64,000 nucleotides of DNA from Bacteroidales bacterium (lineage in GTDB: Bacteria; Bacteroidota; Bacteroidia; Bacteroidales; UBA932): the NCBI GenBank assembly GCA_012522855.1, contig JAAYJQ010000003.1:124001-188000 (forward strand), in the 5' to 3' direction. The notes under the pieces are model-generated. The model did not search any database. It was not told the DNA's origin and saw only the letters and a program-made list of their open reading frames with translations. Positions 1 to 8,114 of this stretch are shown piece by piece (position 1 is the stretch's first letter; every line of letters starts with the position of its first letter). A program made the translations under genes and the position numbers.

Positions 1-1417
1 CGGTGTCGATCGTGACTTCCGGACCTTCCGGACCGAAGTCGGCGTGCAGGGTGCTGCGCAGGGTGCAGGGGCCGATTTGCTTCACCCCGGCGATCTGGCC
101 CAGGTTCAAGTCACGGGTCGTCAGCCTTCCATCCAGATGAATGGGATGCCTGGGATCGACCAGGTTCCGGACGTCCAGGTCGGCGGTCAGATTCCCGGCA
201 TCGGAATCCACTTCTCCCAAGACCTTCATATGGTTGATCGGACCGTTCGCGTGGCCGTCGAAGCGGAAGCGGTTTCCTATGGCGAATTTGGTAAGATCGA
301 TCTTCGAGGTGAGGGACAGGCCGGCCAGCAACTTGCCGACCCCTTCGGAGGTGAAGTCAAAATTCTCGGCCTGCACGTCCAGGTTCAGCGCGCTCACGTC
401 CGGGAGGCCGGACAGGCGGCCTTCCAGCGCCCCGGAAATGCCGCTCGCGGCCTCGGAAAATTCCAAGCGATTGATTCCCAGATCACTGACCGTTCCTTCC
501 ACATCCGCCTTTTTTACATCCAGCGCCACTGACTTTCCCCGAAGCGCGGGGGCGAAATAGGCTAAGGTCCTGAAATCGATTCGGCTCCTGTTCACGACTC
601 CGTTCATCCTGACCCGGTGGAGAAAGTCTTTAAACGCTGTTGCGTCGTCATAGGACATCGTGAAGGAAGGCAGGTCAAGCTGCGACCAGGCATCCGTCAG
701 TTGGATGTCTTCAATCAGGGCGGTTCCGCGGCCGACTTTCGCCTTGCCCGAAAGATGCGAGACGGAATATCCGCTTTTCTCGCGCAGGACGGCCTTGTGC
801 AGGATGCCGGAAAGACAGCCATCGCTGAATTTCAGATCGCGTCCATCCAGCCGGTCCACCTGCACGTCCAGGTCTCTCCAATTCAAGCCGTAGGGGACGG
901 TGAGACTGTCGCTTCGGCTGTTGACGAGGCGGAAGCGGAAATCGGCGATTTGGATCCGGCCGATGTCGAACAGGTCCCCCTCTTGCTTTTTCTTCGGCCG
1001 GCCGCCGAGGTTGAAGATTCTTTTCAGGTTGTTGCTTTTCCCCTTTCCGGTCAAGAGTAAAGAGGCGTTCGTCACGCTTGCGCGGTTGAAATGCAGTCCT
1101 TCCCTCTTCCACAACCCTTTCAACGAAAAGGTCGTGATGACGGACTCGGCGCGGAACAGGGTGTCCAGCTCAACCTCGCCGAAGTGGACGGGTTGGTTGT
1201 CGACGATGAAAAGATCCTTGATCACCAAAGCGTTGAAAGGCTTGAAGTGGATCTTCGAGAAGGAAATCGTCCCGTTGATATTTTCTTCCATCAACCGCTC
1301 CACTTTTCTGGCGACGAAGGTTTGGACGGCGGGCGTCTGCATCACAATCATGACGGCAAACAGCAGGATTGCGATTGCCACAATGATGATCCAGAATATC
1401 TTGAGCACCCTTCTCAT
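1..1417 (-). CDS. TamB-like translocation/assembly protein, 5' part only
   Basis: An open frame of about 472 codons runs from ATG at 1417 off the left edge, so only the N-terminal part is present. It starts with a short basic stretch and one strong hydrophobic helix (about residues 5-24), then a beta-rich AsmA-like region starting with the pattern TPAVQTFVARKVERLM. Such proteins (AsmA/TamB, DUF490 in Bacteroidetes) are inner-membrane anchored, span the periplasm and take part in outer-membrane assembly or lipid transport. It is divergent from tsaD, an arrangement I recall from other Bacteroidales. A -7 box TACATTTG at 1424-1431 ends only six bases before the ATG, which suggests a leaderless transcript. 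The C-terminal DUF490 domain that would confirm TamB lies outside the window. Confidence 0.8.
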   Translation of the reverse strand, partial: MRRVLKIFWIIIVAIAILLFAVMIVMQTPAVQTFVARKVERLMEENINGTISFSKIHFKPFNALVIKDLFIVDNQPVHFGEVELDTLFRAESVITTFSLKGLWKREGLHFNRASVTNASLLLTGKGKSNNLKRIFNLGGRPKKKQEGDLFDIGRIQIADFRFRLVNSRSDSLTVPYGLNWRDLDVQVDRLDGRDLKFSDGCLSGILHKAVLREKSGYSVSHLSGKAKVGRGTALIEDIQLTDAWSQLDLPSFTMSYDDATAFKDFLHRVRMNGVVNRSRIDFRTLAYFAPALRGKSVALDVKKADVEGTVSDLGINRLEFSEAASGISGALEGRLSGLPDVSALNLDVQAENFDFTSEGVGKLLAGLSLTSKIDLTKFAIGNRFRFDGHANGPINHMKVLGEVDSDAGNLTADLDVRNLVDPRHPIHLDGRLTTRDLNLGQIAGVKQIGPCTLRSTLHADFGPEGPEVTIDT

Positions 1418-1423
1418 AGTCTA

Positions 1424-1431
1424 CAAATGTA
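1424..1431 (-). promoter_or_regulatory. -7 promoter element of the TamB-like gene
   Basis: On the minus strand this reads TACATTTG, a perfect match to the Bacteroidetes -7 box TAnnTTTG. It lies six bases upstream of the ATG at 1417. No clear TTTG -33 box is seen at 19-21 bases upstream. Confidence 0.5.
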
Positions 1432-1452
1432 GCAAATATCTTGGATAATCAT

Positions 1453-1460
1453 TATCTTTG
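1453..1460 (+). promoter_or_regulatory. -7 promoter element of tsaD
   Basis: TATCTTTG matches TAnnTTTG and lies 22 bases before the tsaD ATG at 1483. It is back to back with the minus-strand box at 1424-1431, making a compact divergent promoter region. Confidence 0.5.
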
Positions 1461-1482
1461 CCGACGCAAAGCGTCTTTGAAT

Positions 1483-2505
1483 ATGCCTGATAGAATTTTG
1501 GGAATCGAGTCTAGTTGCGACGACACATCGGCAGCCGTCATCGAGGATGGATTCCTGCTCTCGAATGTCATTGCGAGTCAACAGGTGCACAAGGACTATG
1601 GCGGCGTGGTTCCCGAACTGGCTTCGCGGGCGCACGAGCAGAACATCGTCCCGGTCGTCAGCCAGGCCTTGGCCAAGGCAGGCATTCAAGCGACGGATCT
1701 CACAGCGATCGCTTTCACCCGGGGCCCCGGCCTGCTCGGCTCGCTTCTGGTCGGCACTTCTTTCGCCAAGGCATTGGGTCTGGCGCTCGACATTCCGATC
1801 GTGATGGTCAATCACCTGCAGGGACATATTCTTGCGAACTTTATCAAAGAACGCGGAGAGGAAAACCGCCAGCCTACCTTTCCTTACATTTGCCTGCTGG
1901 TTTCCGGAGGGAATTCCCAGATCGTGCAGGTCAATAATCCGTTGGATTTCGTGATTCTCGGACAGACCATCGACGATGCGGTCGGGGAGGCCTTCGACAA
2001 GTGTTCGAAGATGATGGGGCTCGGTTATCCCGGAGGCCCGGTGATTGACAAGCTGGCCAAGGAAGGGGATCCGAAGCGGTTCAAGTTCGCGAAGCCGCAT
2101 ATTCCCGGACTCGACTACAGTTTTAGCGGGATCAAAACGTCGTTGTTGTACTTTCTCCGAGACGAGCTGGCGAAAGATGCGGATTTCATCGAGAAAAACA
2201 AGGAAGATCTTTGCGCAAGTTTCCAAAAGACCCTGATCGACATCCTGCTGGACAAATTGGTCAAGGCGGTGAAACAGACCGGGATCACGGAAGTGACGAT
2301 CGGCGGAGGCGTTGCTGCCAACAGCGAACTCCGCGACCGGATTGAGGAAGAAGGGCGCAGGCGCGGGTGGAACACCTATTTACCGGCACGCAAGTTTACG
2401 ACGGACAACGCGGCGATGATCGCCATCGCCGGCTGGTTCCATTACCTGCACGGCGAGCGGACTCCACTCGATGTGGTTCCCGTTTCCCGCATCGCCGATT
2501 ATTAA
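1483..2505 (+). CDS. tsaD: tRNA N6-adenosine threonylcarbamoyltransferase TsaD
   Basis: TsaD transfers the threonylcarbamoyl group to A37 of ANN-decoding tRNAs (t6A synthesis), working in the cytoplasm with TsaB and TsaE. The protein begins MPDRILGIESSCDDTSAAVI, the typical N-terminus. The metal-binding HxxxH is seen as H111 and H115 in VNHLQGHILANF, and the ASKHA nucleotide-binding fold continues to a C-terminal TDNAAMIA motif. I chose ATG at 1483 (340 aa, normal family length) over an upstream in-frame TTG at 1441, because the promoter box lies between them and homologues start here. tsaB and tsaE are not in the window. Confidence 0.96.
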   Translation: MPDRILGIESSCDDTSAAVIEDGFLLSNVIASQQVHKDYGGVVPELASRAHEQNIVPVVSQALAKAGIQATDLTAIAFTRGPGLLGSLLVGTSFAKALGLALDIPIVMVNHLQGHILANFIKERGEENRQPTFPYICLLVSGGNSQIVQVNNPLDFVILGQTIDDAVGEAFDKCSKMMGLGYPGGPVIDKLAKEGDPKRFKFAKPHIPGLDYSFSGIKTSLLYFLRDELAKDADFIEKNKEDLCASFQKTLIDILLDKLVKAVKQTGITEVTIGGGVAANSELRDRIEEEGRRRGWNTYLPARKFTTDNAAMIAIAGWFHYLHGERTPLDVVPVSRIADY

Positions 2506-2534
2506 ATCATTGAATCTTTAGAAAGTCAGATACT

Positions 2535-4187
2535 ATGTTCGAATTTGAAATGACGGGACGCGTAGGCAAAGATCTGCGGCCGGATGACGTGCGGATCGTT
2601 GCCGCGCGCGAGATGAACCTCCGCGGCAACGTGATCATCAACGTGATTGATCCCACGAAGTCCTATCAGCCTACCTTCCCCAACGCCGGAGTCACCTGCG
2701 TCATCGCGCGCCGTTCCATCGATGCCCGGCAAGATGTTATCTACCGTTACAAGATCGAGGCTTACGACCACCGCTTTGAATCCTACGAGCCCTATAAGAT
2801 TCCGGAATACCGGAATGTCTCGGAATCCGAGCCGGTGATCATCATCGGTTCGGGACCTGCCGGCTTGTTCGCAGCGCTGAAGTTGCTGACCCTCGGGCTC
2901 AAACCGGTCATTCTGGAGCGAGGCAAGTGTGTCCGTGACCGGAAGTACGACACCGCCAGGCTGTTGCGGGAAGGACAGCTCGATCCCGACTCCAACTATT
3001 GCTTCGGCGAAGGGGGAGCCGGCACCTTCTCCGACGGGAAACTCTATACCCGCTCCTCGAAACGCGGGGACATTCGGGAAGTGCTTCATCAGTTCGTCCA
3101 CTTCGGAGCCAATTCGCGAATTTTGGTCGACGCCCATCCGCACATCGGCACGGATCGGCTCCCGAAAGTGATCGAGAACATCCGCGGTTGCATCACGGAC
3201 CACGGCGGAGAGATTCATTTCGGCACCCGGATGACGGACATCAACCGGAAAGCAGACGGAAGTCTTGAAGTGAAGGCCCTCGACAGTGAGAATCCGACCA
3301 AGACCGGGAAGCCCCGGACGGTGAAATATTCCGCAAAGAAGGTGATCCTCGCCGCGGGTCATTCCGCCCGGGATGTCTATGACCTCTTCCAGACCAAAGG
3401 TTGGGCGCTGGAACCGAAAGGCTTCGCGATGGGCGTGCGCGTGGAACACCCGCAGGAACTGATCAATAGAAGCCTGTATCGCGGACAGTGGCGACCCGGA
3501 ATGCCCGCCGCCGAATATTCCTTCGTCCATCAGGTGGAGGACCGCGGGGTCTTTTCTTTCTGTATGTGCCCCGGCGGTGTGATGGTGCCCTCCGCGACAG
3601 AGCCCGAGACCATTGTGATGAACGGCATGTCTAATTCCGCCCGCAGCGGCAAGTTCGCCAACGCCGGCGTGGTCGTGCAGATCAATCCTGAGGATGTGCC
3701 GGAGGAATACGCGAAGGACGGGGCCCTGGCCGGCCTGCATTTCCAGAATGATCTGGAGAAGAAGATGTATGACTATGTCCGCGGCCCCAATCCCATGGCC
3801 GCTCCGGCCCAGCGCATGATCGACTTCTGCAACGGGGTCATCTCGCGCGATCTTCCCGACACATCCTACAAGCCCGGCCTTGTCTCGGCTCCGCTCCACG
3901 AGCTGTTGCCTCCATACATCACGATCCGACTCCAGAAAGCCTTCCCGGAAATCGCCAGGCGCAGCATCAGGGGCTACTTCACCAACGACGCCTTGCTGGT
4001 CGGCATCGAATCCCGCACCTCGTCCCCTGTCCGGATTCCCCGGAATCCGGACACCTGTGAATCGGATTCGGTTCTGGGCCTGCTGCCCTGCGGGGAAGGA
4101 GCGGGCTATTCCGGAGGCATCGTTTCTTCAGCCTTCGACGGCATCAACTGCGCCGTGGCCGCCGCTGCCGCGCTCTCCGAAGCCTGA
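2535..4187 (+). CDS. FAD-dependent dehydrogenase (COG2509 family)
   Basis: A 550-residue flavoprotein. After an alpha/beta N-terminal domain of about 95 residues comes a dinucleotide-binding motif VIIIGSGPAGLFAALKL, then an FAD-family signature with YCFGEGGAGTFSDGKL and a late motif SPVRIPRNPDT followed by GEGAGYSGGIVSSA, characteristic of the COG2509 uncharacterised dehydrogenases. The substrate is unknown; the family is cytoplasmic and widespread in anaerobes. It follows tsaD by 29 bases and precedes the serine hydrolase by 26 bases, so co-transcription is possible. No signal peptide or membrane segment. Confidence 0.88.
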   Translation: MFEFEMTGRVGKDLRPDDVRIVAAREMNLRGNVIINVIDPTKSYQPTFPNAGVTCVIARRSIDARQDVIYRYKIEAYDHRFESYEPYKIPEYRNVSESEPVIIIGSGPAGLFAALKLLTLGLKPVILERGKCVRDRKYDTARLLREGQLDPDSNYCFGEGGAGTFSDGKLYTRSSKRGDIREVLHQFVHFGANSRILVDAHPHIGTDRLPKVIENIRGCITDHGGEIHFGTRMTDINRKADGSLEVKALDSENPTKTGKPRTVKYSAKKVILAAGHSARDVYDLFQTKGWALEPKGFAMGVRVEHPQELINRSLYRGQWRPGMPAAEYSFVHQVEDRGVFSFCMCPGGVMVPSATEPETIVMNGMSNSARSGKFANAGVVVQINPEDVPEEYAKDGALAGLHFQNDLEKKMYDYVRGPNPMAAPAQRMIDFCNGVISRDLPDTSYKPGLVSAPLHELLPPYITIRLQKAFPEIARRSIRGYFTNDALLVGIESRTSSPVRIPRNPDTCESDSVLGLLPCGEGAGYSGGIVSSAFDGINCAVAAAAALSEA

Positions 4188-4213
4188 ATGCCGGTTTTGT
4201 TCGAGTAATATGG

Positions 4214-5371
4214 ATGATGAAGACGTTTTACCGAATATTCCTGATCGCTGCTTTCGCGGTTTTCGTCGCGGGCTGCGGGAAGGATGATGCCGCGCCGATC
4301 GATGAGCCGTTGGGTGAGAATCCGAAGCTGCGGGCAGCCGTTGAAGCCATGGTCGCGGAAGCTCCGGCCGTCTGGAATACCCTGAACGGGATCGAGGTCT
4401 GGCAGGAAGGGTATGCGCCTTCCGGGGCTTGGCTGAACGGATCGACGCCGGATAGCCGGCATCAAGTCTTGTCGGTGACCAAAACCTTTACCGGAATGGC
4501 CGTCGGAATCGCGGTGCGGGAAGGAAAACTCCGCCTGGACGACCGCATCTATGAATTATTCAAGGAAGAGGCGGATGCCGCGCTGGCCAGCAGCTTGAAC
4601 AAGAATCTCTCCGAGTCTCGGGTCGCGCATCTCAAGGCGGTGACGGTGCGGGACCTGCTGACCATGACTTGCGGACACACCACCGATCCGACCGTGAAGT
4701 ATTCCATCCAATACGCCCTCTCCTTGTTGCCGTATGTCAGCTCGTCCGGGATTGACGTGACCGGCGCCCTGAACAGCCTGGATCTTACTCTTCCGCTCCT
4801 GTTCTTCGCCCATCCCTTCAACGACGAACCCGGCACAAATTTTACTTACAATTCGCTGGGATCTCATATGTTGGCGGAAATCATCCTGAAAAAGACCGGC
4901 GAGAATCTTTGCGACTACCTGAACAAGCGGCTTTTCGAACCCCTTGGCCTCGAAAAGCCGGTGTGGGATGAGGTGCAAGGTACAACCGCAGGCGGCTGGG
5001 GACTGCACTTGAACACGGACGAAATGATCCGTTTCGGCAGATTGTTGCTGAAAGGCGGGGAATGGGACGGCGTCCGGTTGATTCCGGCGGACTTTGTCAA
5101 AAACGCCGTTGCAGTGCAGACGCTTCCGCGTACGGTCGAGTTCGGCTATCAGGCAATCGGGTATGGCTTCCAGACCTGGATCCTCCCGGAAGGGTTCATG
5201 GCGAGCGGACTTCTCGGCCAGTACATCATTGTACTGCCGAAGAAACAGGCTGTGATCGCTCTGACCAGCGACGTGCTTTCCTTCTCCCAGCTGCTCGGAA
5301 GTTTGGTCGGGACGACCCAGAGCGAAGCGCTCCTGGAATTGACTTGGAAACATCTTATTCCTGCGTTGTAA
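4214..5371 (+). CDS. Serine hydrolase, beta-lactamase/class C family lipoprotein
   Basis: A 385-residue protein of the beta-lactamase/PBP-like serine hydrolase family. It has a lipoprotein signal peptide (hydrophobic residues 8-19, lipobox VAGC with Cys21). The catalytic SxxK is Ser87-Val-Thr-Lys90 in HQVLSVTKTFTGMAVG. The second motif appears as YNS in NFTYNSLGSHML, where the family usually shows YxN. Members include esterases and D-amino-acid peptidases as well as beta-lactamases, so resistance should not be inferred. The cell location is the periplasmic or outer-surface leaflet. It lies four bases upstream of the umuD-like gene, an odd pairing that would put it in the same transcript. Confidence 0.85.
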   Translation: MMKTFYRIFLIAAFAVFVAGCGKDDAAPIDEPLGENPKLRAAVEAMVAEAPAVWNTLNGIEVWQEGYAPSGAWLNGSTPDSRHQVLSVTKTFTGMAVGIAVREGKLRLDDRIYELFKEEADAALASSLNKNLSESRVAHLKAVTVRDLLTMTCGHTTDPTVKYSIQYALSLLPYVSSSGIDVTGALNSLDLTLPLLFFAHPFNDEPGTNFTYNSLGSHMLAEIILKKTGENLCDYLNKRLFEPLGLEKPVWDEVQGTTAGGWGLHLNTDEMIRFGRLLLKGGEWDGVRLIPADFVKNAVAVQTLPRTVEFGYQAIGYGFQTWILPEGFMASGLLGQYIIVLPKKQAVIALTSDVLSFSQLLGSLVGTTQSEALLELTWKHLIPAL

Positions 5372-5375
5372 TAAT

Positions 5376-5861
5376 ATGGAGATGTACGAAATGAAGGATC
5401 AAGAAGAAAGAGGGGACGTTCCGGTGGTCGGAGGAAAGCCCCTGCACGGGTTCGCCTCTCCCGCCCAGGACTATCTGGACACTTTTATCAGTTTGGACAA
5501 GGAACTTGTGCGCCATCCTGCCGCGACGTATTACGGGCGCGTGGTCGGAAATTCCATGCAAGCGGCGGGGGTGCGGGAGGGGGATGTCCTCGTGATCGAC
5601 AAGTCGTTGGAGCCTTCCGAAGGGGATCTGGTTGTCTGCTTCGTCGACGGGGAATTCTTGTTGCGCTTCCTGTCGTTCCACGCGCCGGGCGGCAAGGGAC
5701 CGAGGAAGGCCGGGAAGCCGGGCGTATCCTACCGCATCCTGAGGCAGCAGAGACTGTGGCTGCTGCCGGCGGACGACAGCCTTCCCGCGATTGAAGTGTC
5801 GGATGCGAACGATTTCACCGTCTGGGGGATCGTAACCTATGTCATCAAGAAAGTCCGCTAG
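5376..5861 (+). CDS. umuD: UmuD-like SOS protein with catalytic Lys replaced by Arg
   Basis: A 161-residue S24/LexA-type protein resembling UmuD, which is cut with RecA help to UmuD' and then pairs with UmuC as translesion polymerase V. The catalytic serine is Ser60 in VVGNSMQAAGVREGDVLVID, and the cleavage region HGFASPAQDY (His24-Gly25) matches the Cys-Gly cleavage site of E. coli UmuD. At the position of the general base (Lys97 in E. coli) this protein has Arg97: the codon in DGEFLLRFLSF is CGC. Numbering coincides with E. coli without gaps. The C-terminus is longer than usual, with an insert rich in Gly and Lys at about 105-116. It sits 26 bases upstream of umuC. Identity is secure; ability to self-cleave is doubtful. 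Confidence 0.9.
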   Translation: MEMYEMKDQEERGDVPVVGGKPLHGFASPAQDYLDTFISLDKELVRHPAATYYGRVVGNSMQAAGVREGDVLVIDKSLEPSEGDLVVCFVDGEFLLRFLSFHAPGGKGPRKAGKPGVSYRILRQQRLWLLPADDSLPAIEVSDANDFTVWGIVTYVIKKVR

Positions 5862-5887
5862 GACGTGCCTTTCTGAAAATCGCTCCT

Positions 5888-7150
5888 ATGTTCGCTTTGG
5901 TTGATTGCAACAATTTCTTCGTGTCCTGCGAACGGGCCTTCCAACCGGAGCTGGAGGGGAGACCGGTCGTGGTGTTGTCCAACAATGATGGTTGCGTGGT
6001 GGCAAGGAGCAACGAGAGCAAGGCGATGGGCATCAAGATGGGAACACCCTTCTTTCAGGTGAAGCCTTTGGTGGAGCAGGGAAAATTGGCGGTACGCTCG
6101 TCGAATTATACGCTCTACGGCGATCTTTCCGCACGGGTGATGTCCGTGCTCGCGGCGTTCGCGCCCCGGCTGGAGCGCTATTCGATCGACGAGGCCTTCA
6201 TGATCATGGACGGGGTTGATGAGGCCGCTCTGCCGGGTCTCTGTTCGGAGTTGATTGTGAAGGTGCGCCGCTGGACGGGTATTCCGGTGAGCATCGGCAT
6301 CGCCCCCACCAAGACCCTCGCGAAGGTCGCGAACCATTTTGCAAAACGGTACAAGGGGTATCGGGGCGTCTGCTTGATCGACAACGCGGAAAAGATCCGG
6401 AAGGCGTTGGCGCTCACCCCGATCGGAGAAGTGTGGGGAATCGGTTGGAGAGGGGCTCCGAAACTGGCTTCTGAAGGTGTGGATACCGCCCTGCGCTTCG
6501 TAGAAAAGCCCGAGGCCTGGGTGCGGAGCCGGATGGGTGTGGTCGGTGTGCGGACCTGGGCGGAACTCCAGGGGCAGGTCACGATCGAGTCGGACCGGGA
6601 TGAGAAGCGAAAGTCCATCTGCACGTCCCGCTCCTTCGCCGATATGATTTCTGACTTCGATGAATTGGCGTTCAGGGTTTCGGATTTCGCAGGAAAGTGC
6701 GCGGAGAAACTTCGGAAAGAAGGCACGGCGGCTTCTTCCGTGGGCGTATTCCTGCACACGAACCGTTTTCGGGAAGATCTGGCGCAATATTATCCCAATG
6801 CAAGCGTCCGTCTGGACGTGCCTGCAAGCAGCACGCCGGAGATTGTCGGGGCCGCTCTCAAGGCGATGCGGCTGATCTACCGGCCTGAATATGCCTACAA
6901 GCGGGCAGGAGTCATTGTGACCGACATCGTGGAGGCGGATGCGATCCAGCCCAGCCTCTTCGATTTCGACTGGTCGGAGCGGGGGCGTGAGGATGAGATT
7001 TCCAAGGTCATGGACCGGGTCAATGTGGCGGGAAAGAATGTGTTGCGATTGGCGACCCAGCGTCCGGGCCATTATTCCGACGGCATCCGTCACGACTTTG
7101 GCTCCCGCCTCTTCACCACCGACTGGACCCAGCTCCTCGAAATCCGCTGA
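5888..7150 (+). CDS. umuC: DNA polymerase V catalytic subunit UmuC
   Basis: A 420-residue Y-family polymerase that copies damaged DNA, making mutations as it does so. The N-terminus MFALVDCNNFFVSCERAF carries the first metal-binding Asp and the steric-gate region, NNDGCVVARSNESKAMGI is a strong UmuC signature, and YSIDEAFM holds the catalytic Asp-Glu pair. The little-finger region and a C-terminal UmuC-type extension (SLFDF near residue 355) follow. Length is normal. It follows the umuD-like gene directly, as in most umuDC operons. I see no clear LexA box near the operon start. Confidence 0.96.
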   Translation: MFALVDCNNFFVSCERAFQPELEGRPVVVLSNNDGCVVARSNESKAMGIKMGTPFFQVKPLVEQGKLAVRSSNYTLYGDLSARVMSVLAAFAPRLERYSIDEAFMIMDGVDEAALPGLCSELIVKVRRWTGIPVSIGIAPTKTLAKVANHFAKRYKGYRGVCLIDNAEKIRKALALTPIGEVWGIGWRGAPKLASEGVDTALRFVEKPEAWVRSRMGVVGVRTWAELQGQVTIESDRDEKRKSICTSRSFADMISDFDELAFRVSDFAGKCAEKLRKEGTAASSVGVFLHTNRFREDLAQYYPNASVRLDVPASSTPEIVGAALKAMRLIYRPEYAYKRAGVIVTDIVEADAIQPSLFDFDWSERGREDEISKVMDRVNVAGKNVLRLATQRPGHYSDGIRHDFGSRLFTTDWTQLLEIR

Positions 7151-7173
7151 ATCCGCTTCGAGGTCCGGAACGG

Positions 7174-7974
7174 CTACAACTTCCCTTCGCGGCTGCCCAG
7201 CAACTCGCGGACGAGCAACGGCTCGTCGGTGGTGATGCAGTCGACCTCGAGATCGATCATGGTATGGATGTCTTCTTCCTTGTTCACCGTCCAGCAGTTG
7301 ACGCTCATCTTATTGGCGCGGGCCTGCTCGATCCAGTCCGGGTTCTTCGCGAAGGTCTTGAACTGGTAGTCCACCCCGTTGATTCCGTCCTTCGCAAGTT
7401 CCTCCGGACTCCTGTCGCTGCCGAGGTACTGGTTCGTGAATTCCGGTGCCTTTTCGGCGATGCGCTTGCAGATGTTGAAACTGAAGGAGATGAACATGAC
7501 GCGGGCAGGATCGTACAGGTCGTGGGTTTTCAAAGCCTCCAGCGCTTTGTCGGTCATCACATTCTCCATCTCCTCGTTCTTCTGTGCTTTGAGTTCCATC
7601 ACGAGGATGGTCTTGTCGCTCTTCAGCCCTTGAATCAGGTAGTCGTCCAGCGTAGGGATGGGTTCGCCGTTCACAAGGGTGGAGTCTTTGAAGGCCTCGT
7701 AGGGGTTGTCCCAAATGGAGAGACCGTGGAATTCGTTGTTGTGATTGACCAGCGGCACGCTGTCAGCGGTCATCTGCACATCGAATTCGCTTCCCCAGAA
7801 TTCGTGCTCCTGCGCCAGGCGCAGCGCGGCGATCGAGTTTTCAGCGAACCCCGCTTCTTCGCAGTTCCAGAAACCCCGGTGGGCGGCGATCTGGATTTCG
7901 TGCGGCTTGGGCGCGCAGGCGAGAATGAAACAGGAAAGGGCAGTGAATGCCATCGTTTTCAAGAACTTGTTCAT
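7174..7974 (-). CDS. Glycerophosphodiester phosphodiesterase family lipoprotein
   Basis: A 266-residue GDPD-fold lipoprotein. ATG at 7974 gives a clean signal peptide with lipobox ILAC (Cys20); an upstream in-frame ATG at 8001 would add nine residues before it and is less likely. The catalytic region is seen as AAHRGFW, then AENSIAALRLAQEH, SEFDVQMTADSVPLVNHN, where HRG and the later Glu/Asp/His match the family metal and acid-base residues. Such enzymes split glycerophosphodiesters to sn-glycerol-3-phosphate and an alcohol; here it would act outside the inner membrane. It is convergent with umuC. Confidence 0.88.
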   Translation of the reverse strand: MNKFLKTMAFTALSCFILACAPKPHEIQIAAHRGFWNCEEAGFAENSIAALRLAQEHEFWGSEFDVQMTADSVPLVNHNNEFHGLSIWDNPYEAFKDSTLVNGEPIPTLDDYLIQGLKSDKTILVMELKAQKNEEMENVMTDKALEALKTHDLYDPARVMFISFSFNICKRIAEKAPEFTNQYLGSDRSPEELAKDGINGVDYQFKTFAKNPDWIEQARANKMSVNCWTVNKEEDIHTMIDLEVDCITTDEPLLVRELLGSREGKL

Positions 7975-8034
7975 AGCGTAGCAATTGGGTTGGTTCAACA
8001 TGGTTTGGGAATGACAATATTCAATTCATTTAAA

Positions 8035-8042
8035 CAAAGATA
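8035..8042 (-). promoter_or_regulatory. -7 promoter element of the GDPD gene
   Basis: Minus-strand TATCTTTG, a perfect TAnnTTTG box, 60 bases upstream of the ATG at 7974. It is divergent from the pgi box at 8077. Confidence 0.5.
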
Positions 8043-8076
8043 GTCATTTTTCTGCGGATTATCTCTGAAAAATCGC

Positions 8077-8084
8077 TAAATTTG
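8077..8084 (+). promoter_or_regulatory. -7 promoter element of pgi
   Basis: TAAATTTG matches TAnnTTTG and lies 30 bases before the pgi ATG. No convincing -33 TTG is seen. Confidence 0.45.
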
Positions 8085-8114
8085 GACCTCGAAACGAAAT
8101 AATATTCTCATATC

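Noticed and set aside
44..1448. Several plus-strand open frames over the first 1.4 kb
   Set aside because: They are antisense to the TamB-like frame, which is continuous, starts with a clear membrane anchor and has its own promoter.
2526..3899. A 457-codon minus-strand open frame
   Set aside because: It is a shadow of the FAD dehydrogenase on the plus strand, caused by high G+C at third positions.
4214..5371. Antibiotic-resistance beta-lactamase
   Set aside because: It is a class C-like serine hydrolase lipoprotein with a YNS motif rather than YxN; the family is mostly esterases and peptidases, so resistance is not supported.
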